A stretch of DNA of 64,000 nt from Bacillota bacterium. Its GTDB lineage: Bacteria; Bacillota; Clostridia; Lachnospirales; Lachnospiraceae. Made by a program: the position numbers and the translations under genes. Under the pieces are notes generated by a model, which was not told where the DNA came from, did not search any database, and was given only the letters and a program-made list of their open reading frames with translations. Positions within the stretch are counted from its first letter, which is position 1. Each line of letters opens with the position of its first letter. The stretch is from positions 1 through 64,000 of the forward strand of contig JAEWYQ010000079.1 of the NCBI GenBank assembly GCA_023395555.1. The letters run 5' to 3'. Below, piece by piece: positions 8,013 through 16,395 of the stretch.

Positions 8013-9314
8013 ATGAAAAAAATCTTTTTATTGCTATTCTTACCATTGCTTCTGATGCTTGGCATCCAGACTGCAGATGGGGCAAGCTTATGGACCAAAC
8101 ATGTTGCTGCCGATAAGAGCTATTCCTTTCATTACCCCAGCGGCTGGAAGGTTCTTTCGCATGATTCCGTCACAGGTGCTGAAAACACAAAAACAGGCGA
8201 GCAGCTAATTATGGCAATGCTTCCCTTTGATCAGCTTTTGAGCCCACAGGATCTGGCCAATGAATTTCTGGGCATGCTTCAAGATGGAAACCCCGGCATC
8301 AGTGCATCCAATTGGCGTAGCTCTGCGGAAACTGCAGAGAGCCAGGTGCTCTTCGATTTAACGGGGAAAAGCAGCGGTAAAGAATATTCCGGCCTTGGAT
8401 TTGTTGTCAAAACAGATCAGCAAGCTATTTGGTTTTCTTACCTTGCGCCGGAATCTGACTACTACCAGATTCGTGGGTTTAATATACTGCAGGGATTTAT
8501 CAGCTCCATGGACTCCGGTTCTGCTTCAAAAGCCCCGGATATTGACTATACCGCCGATGTGGAGAGCAGAATTGACAGCAACGCCAGGGCCTTTCTGTTC
8601 CTTTTGGAATTTGCTCTCGGAGCCCCATTTATCCAGAGTCAGGAAGCTATAATTCTCGAGGAGATTAAAGATAGCTGGCGCTATCTGCCAGAGGAGGAGC
8701 TTAAGAAATACGATGAATACCCGGCTCTTGTAAAAGCTGTTTTCAAAATGAAGCAAAAGGATCTGGAGAAACTGCGAAAAGAGCTGGAAACGGCTATACG
8801 GGAATGGCTTAACGAGACAGATCAGTCTGATCCGGCGGTAAAGATTATCAACAAGAATTTAAAAAGCAGGGGTAAGATTGTGATAAAAGGAGAGCCTCCG
8901 CTGACGGAGATGTCCTTAACCGCTTATAGCGAGATTATCGCCTATTCAAGATTACTACAAAAAGATCCGGAAGCAAAGCCGGATCAGATTTCTCAAAAAT
9001 CCGTAAAAGAAATTAAAAAACAAGTTAAAAAAGTGTGGAAATCTTTTTCTGAAAAAGATAAACAGGATATTGCCACCGCCCCGGGCTTATGGGTATGCCT
9101 GCGGGCACAGCTGGAGTACGGTAAAAAAGAGGATAGGGATATAATTTGTGACAGTCTGAAAAAGCTGGAGGCCGTTACTCGTGATATAGAGACAAAAAAG
9201 CCGATGAGCAACACGGCTCACTGGTGTCTGATGCAAATGAAGCAGCAGACTTTCAATACCTATATGTGGAGCCGGGGATTCAATTATCATCCGACTTATG
9301 GGAAGATGTGGTGA
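8013..9314 (+). CDS. Secreted protein of unknown function with a PsbP/DcrB-like N-terminal part
   Basis: A 433-residue protein with a clear signal peptide (MKKIFLLLFLPLLLMLG, cleavage after about residue 24). Residues 30-160 have the pattern of a PsbP/DcrB-like domain (YSFHYPSGWKV, then a membrane-stress type strand order ending with GFISSMDSG). Residues 185-430 are mostly alpha-helical, rich in Lys and Glu, and I do not recognise them. It follows the LamG gene by 51 bases without a terminator and could be co-transcribed. Such domains occur in exported proteins of Clostridia without known activity. I do not assign a function. Confidence 0.6.
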   Translation: MKKIFLLLFLPLLLMLGIQTADGASLWTKHVAADKSYSFHYPSGWKVLSHDSVTGAENTKTGEQLIMAMLPFDQLLSPQDLANEFLGMLQDGNPGISASNWRSSAETAESQVLFDLTGKSSGKEYSGLGFVVKTDQQAIWFSYLAPESDYYQIRGFNILQGFISSMDSGSASKAPDIDYTADVESRIDSNARAFLFLLEFALGAPFIQSQEAIILEEIKDSWRYLPEEELKKYDEYPALVKAVFKMKQKDLEKLRKELETAIREWLNETDQSDPAVKIINKNLKSRGKIVIKGEPPLTEMSLTAYSEIIAYSRLLQKDPEAKPDQISQKSVKEIKKQVKKVWKSFSEKDKQDIATAPGLWVCLRAQLEYGKKEDRDIICDSLKKLEAVTRDIETKKPMSNTAHWCLMQMKQQTFNTYMWSRGFNYHPTYGKMW

Positions 9315-9354
9315 GTGAAGCCTTCGACTGCCGCAAAAGCATGACCGGAAGTTG

Positions 9355-9397
9355 GCCGGAATAACCGCTTGACAAAGCGGTTATTCTGGCATACAAT
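9355..9397 (+). promoter_or_regulatory. proS leader promoter inside a 16-bp hairpin
   Basis: TTGACA (9369-9374), 17 bases, TACAAT (9392-9397) forms a good sigma-A promoter for the T-box transcript. The -35 hexamer spans the loop of a 16-bp inverted repeat (9355-9370 with 9375-9390, one G-U pair). In RNA reading in from the upstream gene this hairpin could end the transcript, although no T-run follows. Confidence 0.65.
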
Positions 9398-9404
9398 TAG
9401 CCTA

Positions 9405-9655
9405 TCAGTCAGATCTGTATGCGGTGAAGAGGAAGAGTAGGTTGTTGCCGTTGTTCCAGAGAGAGAAGCAGTGGTGGAAGCTTCTTATAGCGAGGCAGCC
9501 GAACCGGCCTTGGAGCATTGTGTGAAAGGAGCTGTGACTCCCCCAAATACAACGTATTCCGGCGTTAACGGAGATAAGAGAACTGTCCCCGTGGCAGTTA
9601 ATTAGGGTGGTACCGCCGAGTCTTTCGGTCCCTTGCGGATAGAAGGGCTTTTTTG
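9405..9655 (+). ncRNA. T-box leader of proS
   Basis: The conserved T-box sequence AGGGTGGTACCGC lies at 9604-9616, followed by a terminator-like stem (CCCTT/AAGGG) and a six-T run ending about 9655. Upstream are Stem I words: AGAGTAGG (about 9432), the distal AGAGAGAG/GGTGGAAGCTT part (9462-9485), and TTGGAGC near 9510. A T-box binds uncharged tRNA and lets transcription go on when charging is low. The gene served is prolyl-tRNA synthetase. A CCG triplet at 9504-9506 (Pro codon, after GAA) is a tentative specifier; I have not folded Stem I rigorously. Confidence 0.9.
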
Positions 9656-9754
9656 TTGTTTAAAAACAGGAAAAGCCCATGAGTATTCTTGCTGCCGGTG
9701 AATGGAATGCAAGAGGTAAGGAATACTGAAAATAAAGAAAAAGGAGAGAACATT

Positions 9755-11188
9755 ATGGCACAGGATAAGAAGCTGGTTGAGGCCATTACCTCAATGGATG
9801 CAGATTTTGCCCAATGGTACACGGATGTTGTAAAAAAAGCGGAATTGATTGAGTACTCCAGCATAAGAGGCTGTATGATACTTCGCCCTCTCGGCTATGC
9901 GATCTGGGAGAACATCCAGAAGCAGCTGGATGCGGATTTTAAGGCAACCGGGGTGGAGAATGTATATATGCCCATGTTTATTCCGGAGAGTCTGTTACAG
10001 AAGGAGAAGGATCATGTGGAGGGCTTTGCTCCGGAGGTAGCCTGGGTTACCCATGGGGGAGGAGAGGCTCTTCAGGAGAGAATGTGCGTAAGGCCTACCT
10101 CGGAGACCTTGTTCTGTGATTTTTATTCCAAGATCATTCAATCCCATCGGGATCTCCCCAAGCTGTATAATCAGTGGTGCTCCGTTGTACGCTGGGAGAA
10201 GACCACCAGACCCTTTCTCCGTTCCATGGAATTTCTGTGGCAGGAAGGACATACGGCTCATGCCACGGCAGAAGAGGCGGAGGAAAGAACGATTCAGATG
10301 CTCAATGTTTATGCTGATTTTTGCGAAAGAGTTCTTGCGATCCCTATGATTAAGGGGCGGAAATCAGAGAAGGAGAAGTTTGCGGGTGCTCATGCAACCT
10401 ATACCATCGAGGCTCTGATGCATGACGGCAAGGCTTTGCAGTCAGGAACCAGCCATAATTTCGGCGACGGGTTTGCCCGCGCCTTTGACATTCAATATAC
10501 GGATAAGAATAACACCCTGCAGTACGTGCACCAGACCTCCTGGGGCGTGTCCACCCGAATCATCGGAGCCATCATTATGGTTCACGGGGATGACAGCGGC
10601 TTGGTACTGCCTCCCAGAATTGCACCTACCCAGATTATGATCATACCCATCAGCCAGAATAAGGAGGGTGTCCTGGATAAGGCTTACGAGCTGAAGCAGA
10701 GGCTGGGCAGCTTCCGGGTTAAGGTGGATGATTCCGACAAGAGTCCCGGATGGAAGTTCAGCGAGCAGGAGATGCGCGGTGTTCCCATCCGTGTGGAAAT
10801 CGGCCCCAAGGATATAGAAGCCAATCAGGCGGTAATCGTCCGCAGGGATACCAGAGAGAAGACGGTGGTATCTCTGGATGAGATTGAGGCTAAGGCCGGC
10901 GAGATCTTAGAGAGAATGCAGTCCGAGATGCTGGAAAGAGCAAGAAAGCACCGTGACACTCATACCTATACCGCCGTCGATATGGAAGAGCTGGAGAAGA
11001 CGGTTGCAGAAAAGCCCGGCTTTGTCAAGGCAATGTGGTGTGAGGACGAGGCCTGTGAGAAGGAGATCAAGGACCGGACCGGTGCAACCTCCCGTTGTAT
11101 GCCCTTTGAGCAGGAGCAGATTTCCGAGGTCTGCGTATGCTGCGGAAAGCCCGCTAAAGTGATGGCTTATTGGGGAAAAGCGTACTAG
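9755..11188 (+). CDS. proS: Prolyl-tRNA synthetase, archaeal/eukaryote-like type
   Basis: This 477-residue class II synthetase charges tRNA-Pro. It has motif 2-type [15 protein letters not shown] and the [11 protein letters not shown] segment of ProRS, with motif 3 near [15 protein letters not shown]. There is no bacterial-type editing insertion, and it ends with a C-terminal domain containing Cys pairs (CEDEAC, CVCC) and a terminal Tyr, which marks the shorter archaeal-type ProRS also found in many Clostridia. The ATG at 9755 follows AAGGAGAG. Expression is controlled by the T-box upstream. Confidence 0.96.
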   Translation: MAQDKKLVEAITSMDADFAQWYTDVVKKAELIEYSSIRGCMILRPLGYAIWENIQKQLDADFKATGVENVYMPMFIPESLLQKEKDHVEGFAPEVAWVTHGGGEALQERMCVRPTSETLFCDFYSKIIQSHRDLPKLYNQWCSVVRWEKTTRPFLRSMEFLWQEGHTAHATAEEAEERTIQMLNVYADFCERVLAIPMIKGRKSEKEKFAGAHATYTIEALMHDGKALQSGTSHNFGDGFARAFDIQYTDKNNTLQYVHQTSWGVSTRIIGAIIMVHGDDSGLVLPPRIAPTQIMIIPISQNKEGVLDKAYELKQRLGSFRVKVDDSDKSPGWKFSEQEMRGVPIRVEIGPKDIEANQAVIVRRDTREKTVVSLDEIEAKAGEILERMQSEMLERARKHRDTHTYTAVDMEELEKTVAEKPGFVKAMWCEDEACEKEIKDRTGATSRCMPFEQEQISEVCVCCGKPAKVMAYWGKAY

Positions 11189-11198
11189 TAAAAGAGAT

Positions 11199-11260
11199 AG
11201 AAAGGGCTTTGTGTGCCATAAGCGAAATTACGCTCCGGCATACAAAGCCCTTATTCTGTC
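11199..11260. terminator. Bidirectional terminator between proS and the small membrane gene
   Basis: Arms at 11202-11217 (AAGGGCTTTGTGTGCC) and 11237-11252 pair with one mismatch, followed by a T-rich run on the + strand and preceded by A-rich sequence. It serves convergent genes. Confidence 0.85.
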
Positions 11261-11265
11261 TTTTT

Positions 11266-11556
11266 TTATACAAGCACCAGATAGCCGATTAAAGCAAGCA
11301 GCAGAAAAAGTATGACAGTTGCGGATATAATCAGGCTTCGTCTGCGGAAATACCGGATGGCCTTCTCCTCATTGAGATAATACCGGTTTTTAATCTGAAG
11401 GATGACACCGGTGGTCATAAGGTGATGAAACATCCCATCAGGAGACAGCCCCAATTCTCCCAAAGATTTTGCATTGGATTCACATAATGCATTCATGCTG
11501 ATGAATCTATTATAAATGTCATTTCGATACCGGTAATGTCTACCTGCCGGATACAT
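11266..11556 (-). CDS. Small tail-anchored membrane protein, unknown
   Basis: A 96-residue protein with a soluble, Tyr/Arg-rich N-terminal part containing a putative winged-helix-like stretch (LGELGLSPDGMFHHLMTTGVI) and one C-terminal transmembrane helix (LIISATVILFLLLALIGYLVLV region, about residues 72-95). I start it at the ATG at 11556 because a GGAGGGGGAG site stands nine bases upstream; a longer frame to 11607 lacks one. I do not recognise the family. It is convergent with proS and divergent from cca. Confidence 0.5.
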   Translation of the reverse strand: MYPAGRHYRYRNDIYNRFISMNALCESNAKSLGELGLSPDGMFHHLMTTGVILQIKNRYYLNEEKAIRYFRRRSLIISATVILFLLLALIGYLVLV

Positions 11557-11771
11557 ATGGCAGTCTCCCCCTCCCCTATGTAAAATTACTTTAAAATTCC
11601 AACTCATGTAATTATAGCGTTACCCAGGTAATAATACAACTTAAGAATTTCTTAAAGTCTTCTTAAGATATGCTTCGTGGACGCCTTATGGGTTTTTCTT
11701 GAAATCGTAAAGGGGCTTTGCTATAATCGGTATAGATTTTAATCTGTGAGACGAATGTGAGGAGGGCGTTT

Positions 11772-13142
11772 ATGAGATTCCGTATTCCCGATAAAGTGAA
11801 TGAGATCATTAAAGAGCTGAAGGCCCATGGCTACGAGGCCTACGCCGTAGGCGGCTGTGTCAGGGATATGTTACTTGGCAGGGAGCCGGAGGACTGGGAT
11901 ATCACTACCTCAGCAACGCCCTATGAGGTAAAAAAAATATTTCGCAGGACGGTAGATACGGGAATTGCACATGGTACGGTGACGGTATTGCTGGATAAAG
12001 AGCATTATGAGGTGACCACCTACCGGCTGGACGGTGAGTATGAGGATAACCGCCATCCCAAACAGGTGGAGTTTACTTCCAGTCTGGCAGAGGATTTAAA
12101 ACGAAGGGATTTTACTATCAATGCCATGGCTTATAATGAGGCGGAGGGATTGGTTGATTTATTCGGAGGAAGAGAGGACCTGGATCGGGGGATCATCCGG
12201 TGTGTCGGAAGCGCTGCGGAACGCTTTGGAGAGGACGCCCTCCGAATTCTGCGGGCTGTCCGCTTTTCCGCTCAACTGGGGTTTGGGATTGAGGAGAATA
12301 CCCTGCGGGCTGTCAGGGATAAGGCGGTGAATCTGCAAAATATCAGCGCGGAACGGATTCGGACCGAATTGACCAAGCTTTTAATATCTGATTCGCCGGA
12401 CCGGCTGCGGCTGCTCTATGAGACGGGAATTACAAGGATCATTCTTCCGGAATTTGATGCCATGATGAAGACGGAGCAGAAGAATATCCATCATATCTAC
12501 AGCGTGGGGGAACATACCATCCATGCGGTCTCGGAGGTAGCGGGAAGCCTTAAGGAGCAGCGTTTTTCTCTTCGGGAGAGAACGATACTGCGCTGGACCA
12601 TGCTGCTCCACGATGTGGAAAAACCAGGCACGGCCGCCATGGGGAAGGACGGCCAGAGCCATTTCTACGGTCATCAGGAAAAAGGAGCAGTGACGGCCAG
12701 AGCCATATTAAGACGTCTTAAGTTTGACAATGATACCATCGATTCTGTGGTGCATCTGATCCGCTGGCATGATTACCATTATGGCCTGACACCGGCAGGA
12801 ATGCGCAAGGCGGCAGCGCAAATCGGAAAAGAATACATGGAACTGCTGTTTGAGGTGAACCGGGCAGATATCTCCGCCAAAAATCCGCAGCATACCGATG
12901 AAAAGTTCCGGCGGCTGGCCAAGGGACGGCAGCTGTATCGGGAAATTATGGAGAGGGAGGAATGTATCAGCCAGAAGGAGCTGAAGATAAACGGGAAGGA
13001 TCTGATCGCTCTTGGCATGAAGCCGGGCAGGGAATTGGGGGAGCTGCTGGAATATCTGCTGTCCAGGGTTCTGGAGAGGCCGGAGCTGAACCGGCGGGAG
13101 ACTCTGCTGGAGCTGGCAAAAGAAAAACAATCAATGCACTGA
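11772..13142 (+). CDS. cca: CCA tRNA nucleotidyltransferase with HD domain
   Basis: This 456-residue class II nucleotidyltransferase adds or repairs the 3' CCA of tRNAs. It shows GGCVRDMLLGREPEDWDIT (the G-S/G-x-D-x-D-type active site with DWD), RRDFTINAMAY, and the ERxxxEL tRNA-binding neck, followed by an HD phosphohydrolase-like domain (LLHDVEKP, HDYH) in the second half, as in other clostridial enzymes. The ATG at 11772 follows GAGGAGGG; an upstream GTG at 11757 overlaps that site. A promoter-like TATAAT lies near 11721. Confidence 0.93.
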   Translation: MRFRIPDKVNEIIKELKAHGYEAYAVGGCVRDMLLGREPEDWDITTSATPYEVKKIFRRTVDTGIAHGTVTVLLDKEHYEVTTYRLDGEYEDNRHPKQVEFTSSLAEDLKRRDFTINAMAYNEAEGLVDLFGGREDLDRGIIRCVGSAAERFGEDALRILRAVRFSAQLGFGIEENTLRAVRDKAVNLQNISAERIRTELTKLLISDSPDRLRLLYETGITRIILPEFDAMMKTEQKNIHHIYSVGEHTIHAVSEVAGSLKEQRFSLRERTILRWTMLLHDVEKPGTAAMGKDGQSHFYGHQEKGAVTARAILRRLKFDNDTIDSVVHLIRWHDYHYGLTPAGMRKAAAQIGKEYMELLFEVNRADISAKNPQHTDEKFRRLAKGRQLYREIMEREECISQKELKINGKDLIALGMKPGRELGELLEYLLSRVLERPELNRRETLLELAKEKQSMH

Positions 13143-13243
13143 CGTTTTCATACAAAACTTTTCTAAAAGCAATGGTATAAGTTATCATGAATTAGAGAGA
13201 CACAACATAATATTAGTAAGACGGGTTTATCCCCATGAAGCTG

Positions 13244-13301
13244 CAAAACTTCATCTCCGGCTGGATCCGTTATACGCATTGCTATGCTATGAAGTTTTGT
13301 A
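13244..13301 (+). promoter_or_regulatory. Inverted repeat directly before the cotS-like ribosome binding site
   Basis: CAAAACTTCAT (13245-13255) is the reverse complement of ATGAAGTTTTG (13290-13300). The right arm ends directly before the AAGGAGG site (13301-13307) of the next gene, so folding of the leader could affect translation. Confidence 0.45.
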
Positions 13302-13314
13302 AGGAGGATGGGCT

Positions 13315-14400
13315 GTGGAGGACAGAAGTCAGGAGGCACTGAAAAAATATCGTCTTAAGGTTTACAACATATACCGGGCCAGGGGGGCATTTTTGCTGGA
13401 AACGGATTGCGGACTGAAGCTTTTCAAATGCTTTGAGGGCTCCAGAAACCGGGCTATGTTTGAAAACAAGGTAAAGGAGCATCTGCTGCTTCACGGCTAT
13501 TCCAATACGGACCTCTTTGTTAAAACCATGGAGGAGGATATTGTGTCTGAGGATGGGGGAGGCTGCCAGTATATCATGAAGAACTGGTTCTGGGGGGAAG
13601 AATGCAATCTGAAGGAGCTGTCCCAGATTGAGCCGGCCTCCGCGAACCTGGCAAGACTTCATAATATGCTGCAGGAGGTGGATCTTGCCGGGGAGCAGAT
13701 GGAGCATAATATTGCGCCGGATCTGGCGGAGACCTTCGACAAGCGCAACAGGGAGCTGAAGCGGGTCAGGGCATATATCAGGGAGAAGAAGCAGAAAAAC
13801 GAATTTGAATTGTTATATCTGAATTATTATGAAGCCTTCTATGAGCAGGGGCTCATGGCGGCAGAACGGCTTTCCAGGTCTGCCTACCGTACTCTGATGG
13901 AGAGGGCGGTCAAGGAACGCAGTGTGTGTCACGGTAATTATACCTATCATAATATTATTATGTTGAAAAATAAGGCGGAGGCCATGAACAAGGCACAGAT
14001 CCCCCCTGGCTGGGTAAACCGGCAGCCGTTGTCCGCTACGGAGCTTGGGGGGCCGGGAAGCCAGATTGCAACCACTAATTTTGAAAAATCCTATATCGGG
14101 CTTCAGATCTTTGATCTCTACCAGTTTATCCGGAAGGTGATGGAGAAGAACGACTGGGATATTCTTTACGGAAGCAATATGATTGAAGCCTATGATCAGA
14201 TCAGGCCCATTAGCCGGGAGGAGCTTCAGGTGCTGTATGTGCTGCTTCTCTATCCGGAGAAGTTCTGGAAGATCACTAATTTCTATTACAACGGAAAGAA
14301 ATCCTGGATATCCGGTCGGAACACCCAGAAACTGACCATGATCGGGGAGCAGAACGAGAAAAAAGAAATGTTTCTAGAGAAGCTGGCGAGAATCTTGTAA
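13315..14400 (+). CDS. CotS-family spore coat protein (kinase-like fold)
   Basis: A 361-residue protein of the CotS/YutH/YsxE group, which have an aminoglycoside-phosphotransferase-like fold and locate to the spore coat. Family marks are the opening ...KYRLKVYNIYRARGAFLLET, CHGNYTYHNIIM in place of the kinase catalytic loop, and TNFEKSYIGLQIFDLYQFIRK. The catalytic-loop Asp after HG is Asn, so phosphotransfer is doubtful. About 33 residues (220-252, KNKAEAMNKAQIPPGW onward, Pro/Gly-rich) sit between the catalytic-loop equivalent and TNFEKS, where relatives are compact. GTG start behind AAGGAGG. Confidence 0.8.
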   Translation: MEDRSQEALKKYRLKVYNIYRARGAFLLETDCGLKLFKCFEGSRNRAMFENKVKEHLLLHGYSNTDLFVKTMEEDIVSEDGGGCQYIMKNWFWGEECNLKELSQIEPASANLARLHNMLQEVDLAGEQMEHNIAPDLAETFDKRNRELKRVRAYIREKKQKNEFELLYLNYYEAFYEQGLMAAERLSRSAYRTLMERAVKERSVCHGNYTYHNIIMLKNKAEAMNKAQIPPGWVNRQPLSATELGGPGSQIATTNFEKSYIGLQIFDLYQFIRKVMEKNDWDILYGSNMIEAYDQIRPISREELQVLYVLLLYPEKFWKITNFYYNGKKSWISGRNTQKLTMIGEQNEKKEMFLEKLARIL

Positions 14401-14415
14401 GCGTGCGCGCGGGGA

Positions 14416-14443
14416 TTGCAACGGTTGGATGTTGTGGTATAAT
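14416..14443 (+). promoter_or_regulatory. Promoter of the PEGA-domain gene
   Basis: TTGCAA (14416-14421), 16 bases, TATAAT (14438-14443). The resulting mRNA would carry a leader of about 135 bases with four successive hairpins. Confidence 0.5.
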
Positions 14444-14461
14444 GTGGGTAGACACTATATC

Positions 14462-14548
14462 CACGCATTTATGCGTGTGCGCCGGAGCGTAGTGCGCATC
14501 CTGGCACGAAGTGCCATACCATGGACGCTTGCGGACATGGTATAATGT
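14462..14548 (+). repeat. Four-hairpin leader bracketed by an 11-bp repeat
   Basis: Four short inverted repeats follow each other: CACGCAT/ATGCGTG (14462-14477), TGCGC/GCGCA (14478-14498), TGGCAC/GTGCCA (14502-14516) and ACCATG/CATGGT (14518-14541). The word TGGTATAATGT occurs both before (14435-14445) and at the end of the block (14538-14548). This may be a small inserted repeat unit that duplicated its target. Confidence 0.5.
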
Positions 14549-14588
14549 CAGTAAAATAAGGCAGCAGTCATAAGCAGAGGAACAACAA

Positions 14589-16235
14589 ATGAGAGATTGG
14601 AAAAAACAACCGGACTATAAATGGGGGAACAGAACACCCTACAGGCTGGATAAACAGCAGGGAGCAAAACAGTCCAAAAAGAAAAGATTTCGGATCAGCG
14701 GCAATGTAATTATGAATTTGATCACAGGACTCGGACTTCTGTCTGTCATCCTTCTCATAACCATGTTCTCATCTGCCCCGGCGAATCGAAACAGGAACAA
14801 ACCGGCGGGAGATGCGAAGCAGCAGGAGCAGGGAGGGGCTTCGGTGCAGCTTGTTGAGGTGCTGGGTGTGGTTACGGATATCAATGAAGAAGCCAAGGAA
14901 ATCACGCTATATGACATAGCGAAAAAGGAAAGTACCGTCTATCCTTACAGCGGATCAACAGATGTTACGGACAAATACAGCCAAACCATAGCAATCCTGC
15001 AGATTCCCGTGGGGACCATGGTGGAGGCGATCCATCCTAAGACAGAGACAAAGCTGACACAGTTGAAGATATCCACGAAAGCATGGGAATACATAGGGGT
15101 GAACAATCTCAATATTGACCGCAGCAACCGGGTTATGAAGATTGGATCCGCCAAATACAAATATACGGATGACTTGATTATTTTGGACGGTGCGGATTTT
15201 GTGACAGTATATGATCTGGCGCCGATGGATGAGCTGACGGTGCGGGGCTACGAGGAAACCATCTGGTCTATCACGATTACCAGGGGCCACGGCACGGTCA
15301 AGCTGACGGATTACGAGGGCTTTATCGGAGATTATGTCACCATCGGTTATGAAGCCATTCAACAGATTGCCAAGGATATGGTCATCATGGTGAGGGAAGG
15401 AAGCTTCAACCTTACCGTGGAGAGTGCCAAATATACGGCAACGAAGAATATTACCGTTCGGCGTAATCAGGAGACGGTGGTGAGCCTTGGGGATCTGGGG
15501 CCCAATGGTGCAAAACAGGGTCTGGTTACCTTCACCATATCTCCCTTTGGAGCTGATCTGTTTGTGGACGGTAAGCTGACAAGCTATGCCGAGGCATTGG
15601 AAATGAATTACGGAAAGCATGATATTGTAGTGTCCCTGGATGGATATGTCACTTATGAGGGAAGCCTTATGTTAAATACGGCAGGGAAAAATCTGCGCGT
15701 TGATCTGCCAAAGGAAAGCAGTAACCGGTCGGTCACCGTAACAGAGACGGATACGCCGGGAACCGGTACCGACGTGGCTTCCAATAGCGGTTCGGGCTCT
15801 GGGGCGAATGCCGGCATTGGTAACAATGCCGGAGGGAATGGCGACACGGGTATGGATAGCAATATTGGCACAGATTCTGAGGAGGATGTGAACTCGGATT
15901 CTGGCGAGAGTGATGGCATAGGGGATGATCCTGATATGGAGGGAGATGAAAATCCGGATGCGGATGCCGACGGGGAGGATTCCGGGAACCTGGCGGAAGA
16001 GGATTATATAGTGGATAGGAATCACTTGATCTACATACAGAGCCCTCTGGGGGCTTCGGTGTATCTCAACGGTGAGTTCCAGGGGATATCACCCATAAGC
16101 TTTACAAAGATAATCGGAAACCATGTGCTGACTTTCATTAAGGAGGGCTATGAGACCATAAGTTATTCTGTCGAGGTAGCGAATGACCGCCTGGACACCT
16201 ATTTCAATATGCCGGATATGGTGAAGAAGCAATAA
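14589..16235 (+). CDS. Membrane-anchored PEGA-domain protein
   Basis: A 548-residue protein with a short cytoplasmic N-terminus rich in Lys/Arg/Gln, one transmembrane helix (about residues 37-58) and a large outside part. Residues 75-290 form strand-rich modules I cannot name. PEGA domains appear at about 305-370 (VTFTISPFGADLFVDGKLT ... HDIVVSLDGYVTYEG) and again at 475-540 (IYIQSPLGASVYLNGEFQG ... HVLTFIKEGYETISY). They are joined by a Gly/Asp/Ser/Asn/Glu-rich low-complexity linker (about 385-475). PEGA domains are common in cell-surface proteins and are thought to act in binding or packing. Start at the ATG after GAGGAAC. Confidence 0.8.
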   Translation: MRDWKKQPDYKWGNRTPYRLDKQQGAKQSKKKRFRISGNVIMNLITGLGLLSVILLITMFSSAPANRNRNKPAGDAKQQEQGGASVQLVEVLGVVTDINEEAKEITLYDIAKKESTVYPYSGSTDVTDKYSQTIAILQIPVGTMVEAIHPKTETKLTQLKISTKAWEYIGVNNLNIDRSNRVMKIGSAKYKYTDDLIILDGADFVTVYDLAPMDELTVRGYEETIWSITITRGHGTVKLTDYEGFIGDYVTIGYEAIQQIAKDMVIMVREGSFNLTVESAKYTATKNITVRRNQETVVSLGDLGPNGAKQGLVTFTISPFGADLFVDGKLTSYAEALEMNYGKHDIVVSLDGYVTYEGSLMLNTAGKNLRVDLPKESSNRSVTVTETDTPGTGTDVASNSGSGSGANAGIGNNAGGNGDTGMDSNIGTDSEEDVNSDSGESDGIGDDPDMEGDENPDADADGEDSGNLAEEDYIVDRNHLIYIQSPLGASVYLNGEFQGISPISFTKIIGNHVLTFIKEGYETISYSVEVANDRLDTYFNMPDMVKKQ

Positions 16236-16395
16236 ATCTTCCTGCCTGTGGTTTTTCATCGAAACAGATCAAAATAAATCATAATATAGAAGCATAAGTA
16301 AAATAATGTAAATCGATTTGTGATCCTCTCTCTTTTCAAAATAGCTGTTGTAAGCTATAATTAATGTTAATATATGGAAAAGAGAGGGGATTTTT

